Position numbers and translations under genes: made by a program. Shown here one piece after another: positions 6,296 through 10,697 of a stretch of DNA of 10,697 nucleotides. The notes beneath the pieces are model-generated. The model was not told the DNA's origin. It ran no database searches and worked only from the letters and a program-made list of their open reading frames with translations. This stretch comes from Flemingiibacterium sp045534235 (GTDB lineage Bacteria; Bacillota; Clostridia; Oscillospirales; CAG-272), in the NCBI GenBank assembly GCA_045534235.1, contig JAZSJI010000113.1, forward strand, positions 1 through 10,697, read 5' to 3'. Each line of letters begins with the position of its first letter. Position 1 is the first letter of the stretch.

Positions 6296-7222
6296 TTATC
6301 GCCTGAAAAGGTACTCACGATCGTAATTGTCGAGCGTATCGAACACATATCCCTCGCCGAGCAAATACTCGATTGTCCACTCGAGCGTGTCAACGGTAGC
6401 GCCCGCTGTTTCGTGCATAAGTAAAATGTGCGGCTTGCCGCCAAGCACAAGCGACACCTTAACAGACTCCTTCAAATAGTCCTCAACACTCTGCCCTTCA
6501 CGTCTGCCGCCGTCCCAGCGGTCGTTGTTGCCAAACGTCCAGTCGAACGCACGGTAGCCCATATCGTGCACAGCCGAGTGTAAGAGGTCAAATCTGCCCT
6601 TCACTATAGCCGAGCAGGTACTGCCACCCGGGAAGCGGTACAGGCGCTCGCTCGGAATCTCGCCGAGCACACCACCAATAATCGTTTCCCACTCTTCAAT
6701 GTCCGAGCGCATAAAGGTGTAGCCCTTATAAATCTCGGTATACCCGTGCGTCACGCTGTGACAGCCGATAGCGTGACCTGCGTCGCTTATAGCACGTGTC
6801 GCGTCTGGAAAATTTGCAATATTCTTACCCACGAGAAAAAAGGTCGCCTTGATGCCGTATTTTTCGAGTATCTCCAAAACGCGCTCGGTGTTCTTGCACG
6901 GACCGTCGTCGAAGGTCATATATACAACGCCGCGCGGCGGCTCACTCACGGGCTGCTCGGGTTCGGCAGGCTCGGTGTCCGTTGTTTCAACTTCAATCGG
7001 CTCGGTAGTCGCGCCGTCGTCTGACTCTGTCGCGGCGGCAACGTCTGTGTCGGCGGTATCACTCACGGGCGGTGAGACCTCTAAAGTATCGCTCGGTGCG
7101 CCCTCCGTGACATCGGGAGCGGTCGTATCGACGGGCGCAAAAACGTCCGTGTCGGGCACAAACAGTCCGCACGACGCGAGCACGAACGATAGTACAAATA
7201 TAACGGATATAAGCTTTTTCAT
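6296..7222 (-). CDS. Lipoprotein polysaccharide deacetylase (CE4, NodB domain)
   Basis: The enzyme is predicted to remove N-acetyl groups from peptidoglycan or another surface glycan outside the membrane. The 308-residue product has a signal segment ending in lipobox LASC with Cys18. A spacer rich in Thr, Asp, Glu, Pro and Val follows (about 22-96), then a NodB domain. All CE4 motifs are visible: TFDDGP (103-108) with the catalytic and metal Asp pair, HSVTH (155-159) with two metal histidines, RFPGGS (196-201), DW (227-228) and LLMHET with His270. The domain therefore looks active. The ATG at 7222 follows GGAGG (7228-7232) by 5 nt; a TTG at 7234 would bury that site. The substrate is uncertain. 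The nearby O-acetylation genes make a shared envelope theme plausible. No promoter could be placed with confidence in the short gap upstream. Confidence 0.93.
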   Translation of the reverse strand: MKKLISVIFVLSFVLASCGLFVPDTDVFAPVDTTAPDVTEGAPSDTLEVSPPVSDTADTDVAAATESDDGATTEPIEVETTDTEPAEPEQPVSEPPRGVVYMTFDDGPCKNTERVLEILEKYGIKATFFLVGKNIANFPDATRAISDAGHAIGCHSVTHGYTEIYKGYTFMRSDIEEWETIIGGVLGEIPSERLYRFPGGSTCSAIVKGRFDLLHSAVHDMGYRAFDWTFGNNDRWDGGRREGQSVEDYLKESVKVSLVLGGKPHILLMHETAGATVDTLEWTIEYLLGEGYVFDTLDNYDREYLFRR

Positions 7223-7292
7223 ATGCGCCTCCAAGGTCTTGATACTCTTTAGACGAAAAAGGTCGGATTTTGTTCCGCGAATTGCAAAATTT

Positions 7293-7319
7293 ATGCGCCG
7301 CTCGTTTTGAGCGGCGCAT
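7293..7319 (-). terminator. Putative terminator of the transketolase operon
   Basis: A perfect 11-bp GC-rich stem (7293-7303 with 7309-7319) with a 5-nt loop begins 12 nt after the stop of the second transketolase gene. On the minus strand the following bases are AAATTTTG, a weak T-run. The better T-run lies on the plus strand, where no gene needs it. The hairpin is clear; its efficiency as a terminator is not. Confidence 0.65.
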
Positions 7320-7331
7320 TTTTAAGTAGAC

Positions 7332-8270
7332 TTACTTTAACTTGATAGCGTCCTTTGCCTTTGCCGCGATGTTTGCCGCGGTAAGACCGTACATTTCAAG
7401 CAGCGGAGGAACCTTGCCGGAGCGACCGAACTGGTCCTCAACGCCAACGCGGAGTACGGGAACGGGCTTAACAGCCGCAACGCACTCGCAAACTGCCGAG
7501 CCAAGACCGCCGATGATGTTGTGCTCCTCTGCGGTAACGATAGCACCGGTGTCTGCCGCACACTTAAGGATAAGGTCAGCATCGAGAGGCTTGATGGTGT
7601 GGATGTTAACAACGCGAGCGCTGATGCCCTCTGCTGCGAGAAGCTCGCGAGCCGCGAGAGCCTGCTCAACCATAAGACCGGTTGCAACGAGAGTTACGTC
7701 CTTGCCGTCTGCCATTACGACGCCACGGCCAAGCTCGAACTTGTAGTCGTCGCCAAAGAGAGTAGGAACAGCGTAGCGGCCAAAGCGCATATAGCAGGGG
7801 CCCTCATACTTGATAGCCGCCTCAACCATTGCGCGCGCCTCAACAGCGTCTGCAGGCTGCATAACTACCATGCCGGGAATGGTACGCATAGTACCGAAGT
7901 CCTCGAGGCACTGGTGGGTAGCGCCGTCCTCGCCGACGGAGATACCGCCGTGAGTTGCGCCGATCTTTACATTAAGGTGCGGATAGCCGATAGCGTTACG
8001 AACCTGCTCGAACGCTCTGCCTGCCGCGAACATTGCAAACGTGCTCGCAAACGGAATGAAGCCTGCGGTAGAAAGACCTGCCGCAACGACCATCATATTG
8101 CCCTCTGCGATACCGCAGTCAAAGAATCTGTCGGGGAACGCCTTCTTGAAAACGCCCGTCTTGGTAGCCGCCGCAAGGTCTGCGTCGAGTACTACGAGAT
8201 TTTCGTATTTTGCGCCGAACTCTGCAAGAGCCGCGCCGTATGCTTCACGAGTAGCTATTTTATCTGCCAT
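7332..8270 (-). CDS. Transketolase, C-terminal subunit
   Basis: This is the second half of a split transketolase, which moves two-carbon ketol units between sugar phosphates in the non-oxidative pentose phosphate pathway. The 312 residues cover the pyrimidine-binding domain and the C-terminal domain. The FFDCGIAEGNM segment carries the TPP-activating glutamate at position 56. The substrate-side segment THGGISVGEDGATHQ follows (about 106-120), then a QPADA stretch. The C-terminal domain contains the TAEEHNIIGGLGSAV pattern. The ATG at 8270 is chosen because GGAGGT (8279-8284) is 8 nt before it. An in-frame ATG two codons earlier, at 8276, is only 2 nt from that site. The gene starts 15 nt after the N-terminal subunit stop. 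The two products must assemble to make the active site. Confidence 0.95.
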   Translation of the reverse strand: MADKIATREAYGAALAEFGAKYENLVVLDADLAAATKTGVFKKAFPDRFFDCGIAEGNMMVVAAGLSTAGFIPFASTFAMFAAGRAFEQVRNAIGYPHLNVKIGATHGGISVGEDGATHQCLEDFGTMRTIPGMVVMQPADAVEARAMVEAAIKYEGPCYMRFGRYAVPTLFGDDYKFELGRGVVMADGKDVTLVATGLMVEQALAARELLAAEGISARVVNIHTIKPLDADLILKCAADTGAIVTAEEHNIIGGLGSAVCECVAAVKPVPVLRVGVEDQFGRSGKVPPLLEMYGLTAANIAAKAKDAIKLK

Positions 8271-8285
8271 TTTCATCTACCTCCA

Positions 8286-9125
8286 TTAGTTAAGCGATGC
8301 AATAACAGCATCAAGCTCGGCTGCGCCCTGCTCGTACTGTTCTGCCTTCGGTGCAGCACCGTGCCAGGACACGTTATTTTCCATATAGGAAACGCCCTTA
8401 CCCTTGGTAGACTTTGCGATAACTGCGGTAGGCTTGCCCTTGCACGCCTTTGCAGCGTTTACAGCCGCCTCGATCTGGTCGAGATCGTGAGCGTCGATGG
8501 AAATTACGTTCCAACCGAACGCCTCAAACTTTGCTTCGAAAGGAGCGGGGCTGATTACCTCGTCGATAGGACCGTCGATCTGAAGACCGTTCCAGTCAAC
8601 GAACGCACAGAGGTTGTCGAGCTTGTAGTGAGCCGCGAACATAGCAGCCTCCCAAACCTGACCTTCCTCACACTCACCGTCGCCGAGTACAGTCCATACG
8701 CGGTTGTTAATACCGTTAAGCTTTGCGCCGAGAGCCATACCGCAAGCGGCAGAGATACCAAGACCGAGCGAGCCGGTGGACATATCAACGCCGGGGATAT
8801 GCTTCATATCAGGGTGGCCCTGAAGCACGCTGTCGTGCTGACGGAACGTCTTAAGATCCTCAACCGGGAAAAATCCACGATGAGCGAGAGTGGAGTATAT
8901 ACCGGGCGAAGCGTGTCCCTTCGAGAGCACGAAGCGGTCGCGGTCAGCCTTCTTCGGATCCTTGGGATCGATGTTCATTTCCTCAAAATAGAGATAAGTA
9001 AGAATTTCCGCGATAGAAAGCGATCCACCCGGATGTCCGCTTGCCGCAGAATAAACAGCGTCAAGAGCACCGCGGCGAATCTGATAAGCTATACGCGAAA
9101 GCTCTTTTTTGCGAGATTCAACCAT
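8286..9125 (-). CDS. Transketolase, N-terminal TPP-binding subunit
   Basis: This 279-residue product is the first half of a split transketolase and supplies the diphosphate-binding domain. SGHPGGSLS (29-37) contains the conserved histidine, and LSKGHASPG (68-76) follows. LQGHPD (101-106) and STGSLG also match the family. The thiamine diphosphate/Mg signature begins at GDGE (148-151) and ends at the Asn of VDWNG (179), which fits the GDG-X(24-30)-N rule. AGGAGG (9134-9139) lies 8 nt before the ATG. The gene is first in a two-gene operon with its C-terminal partner 15 nt behind. Splitting into two subunits is common in Clostridia and archaea. DXS and other TPP enzymes are less likely because both halves keep transketolase-specific motifs. 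Confidence 0.95.
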   Translation of the reverse strand: MVESRKKELSRIAYQIRRGALDAVYSAASGHPGGSLSIAEILTYLYFEEMNIDPKDPKKADRDRFVLSKGHASPGIYSTLAHRGFFPVEDLKTFRQHDSVLQGHPDMKHIPGVDMSTGSLGLGISAACGMALGAKLNGINNRVWTVLGDGECEEGQVWEAAMFAAHYKLDNLCAFVDWNGLQIDGPIDEVISPAPFEAKFEAFGWNVISIDAHDLDQIEAAVNAAKACKGKPTAVIAKSTKGKGVSYMENNVSWHGAAPKAEQYEQGAAELDAVIASLN

Positions 9126-9188
9126 TGTTTGTTCCTCCTCAGAGTTATATTTTTACGCGATATGCGTTATATTACATACCTAAATTAT

Positions 9189-9217
9189 ATTATACACCGA
9201 GTGGCACGGTTTGTCAA
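9189..9217 (-). promoter_or_regulatory. Consensus sigma-A promoter of the transketolase operon
   Basis: On the minus strand TTGACA (9212-9217) and TATAAT (9189-9194) are both perfect consensus boxes at the ideal 17-bp spacing. Transcription should begin near 9182, with a leader of about 55 nt that contains a short ACGCATATCGCGT palindrome-like stretch. It is the strongest-looking promoter in the window. Confidence 0.9.
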
Positions 9218-9266
9218 GGGGAATTTCTCCAAAAAACACGATAACAAATGCGTATTTCTGTGCAAT

Positions 9267-9298
9267 AAAAAGTCGCCCTGCCCAATTGGGCAGAGCGA
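9267..9298 (-). terminator. Intrinsic terminator of the unassigned lipoprotein gene
   Basis: The core is CTGCCC-AATT-GGGCAG (9278-9293). It extends past one mismatch by four more pairs (9273-9276 with 9295-9298), and is followed on the minus strand by CTTTTTATT. It lies about 50 nt after the lipoprotein stop and about 50 nt before the transketolase promoter, separating the two units. Confidence 0.85.
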
Positions 9299-9347
9299 GT
9301 CGGCTACGTTTCGTAATATTATACTTTCATTTTACAGTACAGTCATT

Positions 9348-10424
9348 TCAGGTTGAAAAATAAACAGTTCTAAATTCGCTGTCCTCTAAAATTACGGTTT
9401 TAATCGGATAGTACTCCCCGTCGAGCATTCCAAGGTGGAACTCAACCTTGCGTGACGGTACGGTTTTTGAATAATCTGCAAAGAACTGCACTGTAACGAC
9501 GGTAACGCCGTCACGAATTTCTTCGCCAAGATACGTTTTCACGTCAGACGCACTTCCGCGACCTATGCGTATGTATCCGCCGTCAACCTTTTCAAGCGAC
9601 CAATCGAGCGCCAGTGTATCGCCGTCCACGCCGAGATATTTTTCTGCATAAGCGCGAATCTCTTCTGCGGTGCGGGGTTCGTAGTCCCCGGCGATTGCAT
9701 TGAGGCGTGCGACAATAAAATCACTAAGTCCAAACTGACTGCGTCCCTCACCGAGAATAGAATAAAAGTCACTATCCGAGCCAACGTGGCAAACGTAGCT
9801 GTACGCCGCCGTCGTTTCGGTATCAATTTTTCCAAAATCCTCGCGCTTGCAGAACGTCAGATAAAGTCCCTCGTCGAAAACAAGCTGGTGAGTTCCTACG
9901 CTAAGGAATTCGTTTTCGCTCTGTGTAACTTCAATTTCAAGCACGGGGTGCTTGTTAAATCTATTGGGAATATACGGATCTGCAATATCCTCGCAGTACA
10001 TCTTATACGATGCTATCTTCACCGTTTTCATAGACTCGTAAACCTCCGGATTTACACCGCAAACACGCGCAAACCCGTCAATATCGCCTGCAAGCAGCGC
10101 GCATATCGCGTTATAGGAATCATAAGAAGCATCGTAGCCAAATTCCAGAGCATCCCACTCCTCTTTGGTAGGCAGAACGAGCTCCACTCCGGCTTCGTCG
10201 GTTGCGTTGGGAGAAGTGGTAGTATCCTCCGAAGTATCTGCGGTGGTGTCATCGGTGCTTTCCTCGGTGTCATTAGTAATATCATCATACACCGTGGTGT
10301 TCTGCGAATCGGTTCCGGTATCATTTACATAGGCGTCGTCGTTTGTCGTGCCGACACACGATGCCGCAAAAAACATTACCGCCGTTACCAAAGCGCAAAG
10401 TATAAAAACATTTCGTTTCATCAT
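9348..10424 (-). CDS. Unassigned lipoprotein with Thr/Asp-rich spacer
   Basis: I do not recognise a family for this 358-residue protein. The N-terminus is basic, then hydrophobic (5-20), and ends in AASC with Cys23, a slightly relaxed lipobox. An acidic, Thr/Ser/Asn-rich low-complexity spacer runs from about 25 to 78. The remaining 280 residues look globular, mixed alpha/beta, with several Tyr/Phe-rich strands and no catalytic motif that I can name. The first ATG (10422-10424) overlaps the stop of the upstream metallophosphoesterase as ATGA, which suggests translational coupling. The next ATG (10419-10421) has better spacing (7 nt) from AAGGAG (10429-10434), so the true start could be one codon later. 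The protein should sit on the outer face of the membrane. A terminator follows. Confidence 0.85.
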   Translation of the reverse strand: MMKRNVFILCALVTAVMFFAASCVGTTNDDAYVNDTGTDSQNTTVYDDITNDTEESTDDTTADTSEDTTTSPNATDEAGVELVLPTKEEWDALEFGYDASYDSYNAICALLAGDIDGFARVCGVNPEVYESMKTVKIASYKMYCEDIADPYIPNRFNKHPVLEIEVTQSENEFLSVGTHQLVFDEGLYLTFCKREDFGKIDTETTAAYSYVCHVGSDSDFYSILGEGRSQFGLSDFIVARLNAIAGDYEPRTAEEIRAYAEKYLGVDGDTLALDWSLEKVDGGYIRIGRGSASDVKTYLGEEIRDGVTVVTVQFFADYSKTVPSRKVEFHLGMLDGEYYPIKTVILEDSEFRTVYFST

Positions 10425-10697
10425 CCTTCTCCTTCCATTTCAAACTTAATCACGCAAACCTCGGGGCGGTTGAATATGCGCACCATACGCTTTTTCGACA
10501 GTCCGCGCGACACTATATGCGCAAAGCCGTCGTACTCGTAAAAGCCGCCGGCGTGGTCTGGGAAGAAGCCCTGATGCGGCGCGTAAACGCCGTTTATAAA
10601 CGGCGGCACGCGCCACTGTCCGCCGTGAGCGTGTCCCGAAAACGCCGCGTCGAATCCGAGCGAGCGGTAAAGCTCGAACTCCTCCGGACGGTGCGAC
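10421..10697 (-). CDS. Metallophosphoesterase, C-terminal part (runs off the window)
   Basis: Only the last 92 codons are present; the 5' part lies beyond the window edge. The fragment opens with SHRPE (10682-10696), then GHAHGGQ (10616-10636). Together these supply the histidines that bind the two metals in calcineurin-like phosphoesterases. The downstream pattern of RVPPF, a G-rich segment, VSRGLS and VRIFNRPEV matches the YkuE/YaeI-type group, whose members act at or near the membrane and include a lipid A-precursor hydrolase homologue. The substrate here is unknown. The stop overlaps the start of the lipoprotein gene (ATGA), so both are in one operon. Confidence 0.88.
   Translation of the reverse strand, partial: SHRPEEFELYRSLGFDAAFSGHAHGGQWRVPPFINGVYAPHQGFFPDHAGGFYEYDGFAHIVSRGLSKKRMVRIFNRPEVCVIKFEMEGEG

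Noticed and set aside
7521..9356. A 611-codon open frame on the plus strand across both transketolase genes
   Set aside because: It lies antisense to two clearly coding genes with complete motifs, spans their promoter, lacks a plausible product and has no ribosome site. It is a by-product of codon bias in the opposite strand.
9786..10541. A 251-codon plus-strand open frame antisense to the lipoprotein
   Set aside because: The minus strand has a signal sequence, lipobox, spacer and terminator in the right order. The plus-strand frame has no start signal or family resemblance.
1..10697. CRISPR array, phage, transposon, toxin-antitoxin or other defence system
   Set aside because: No set of regularly spaced direct repeats, no integrase or transposase motif and no small paired genes of that kind were seen. 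All sizeable genes are accounted for by housekeeping or envelope functions, or are intact unknowns.

Overview
The window reads as a chromosomal segment of a low-to-moderate GC Firmicute, most likely an uncultured anaerobic Clostridia (Oscillospirales- or Christensenellales-like). This rests on GGAGG-type ribosome binding sites, near-consensus sigma-A promoters, abundant lipoproteins with a Ser-Cys lipobox, and the families present (DUF4358, DHHW, split transketolase). The placement is inference; no rRNA or taxonomic marker beyond ribosomal protein S15 is present. No tRNA, CRISPR array, insertion sequence or phage gene was seen. The content is ordinary housekeeping plus cell-surface genes.

Layout. 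(1) 1-500: rpsO on the minus strand, with its own promoter and two stable hairpins behind it. (2) 500-1716: a divergent promoter driving an APH-fold small-molecule kinase that resembles N-acetylhexosamine 1-kinase. (3) 1800-5151: a plus-strand cassette of a DUF4358-type lipoprotein, an AlgI-like MBOAT acyltransferase and a DHHW (AlgJ-like) protein, interpreted as an O-acetylation system for an extracytoplasmic polysaccharide. It ends in a bidirectional terminator. (4) 5192-7222, minus strand: an unassigned single-span membrane protein and, upstream of it, a lipoprotein polysaccharide deacetylase (CE4). The promoter of the first is embedded in the terminator of the second. (5) 7293-9217, minus strand: a two-gene operon for a split transketolase (N-terminal TPP-binding subunit first, then the C-terminal subunit), driven by a perfect consensus promoter. 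(6) 9267-10697, minus strand: an unassigned lipoprotein translationally coupled (ATGA overlap) to the 3' end of a metallophosphoesterase gene that runs off the window edge.

Functionally the segment mixes translation (S15) and central carbon metabolism (transketolase) with envelope genes: acetylation and deacetylation of surface glycans and three lipoproteins carrying acidic Thr/Asp-rich spacers. No convincing new defence or mobile system was found. The points most worth a second look are the DUF4358-MBOAT-DHHW association, the two unassigned envelope proteins, and the overlapping promoter/terminator arrangement near 6250.
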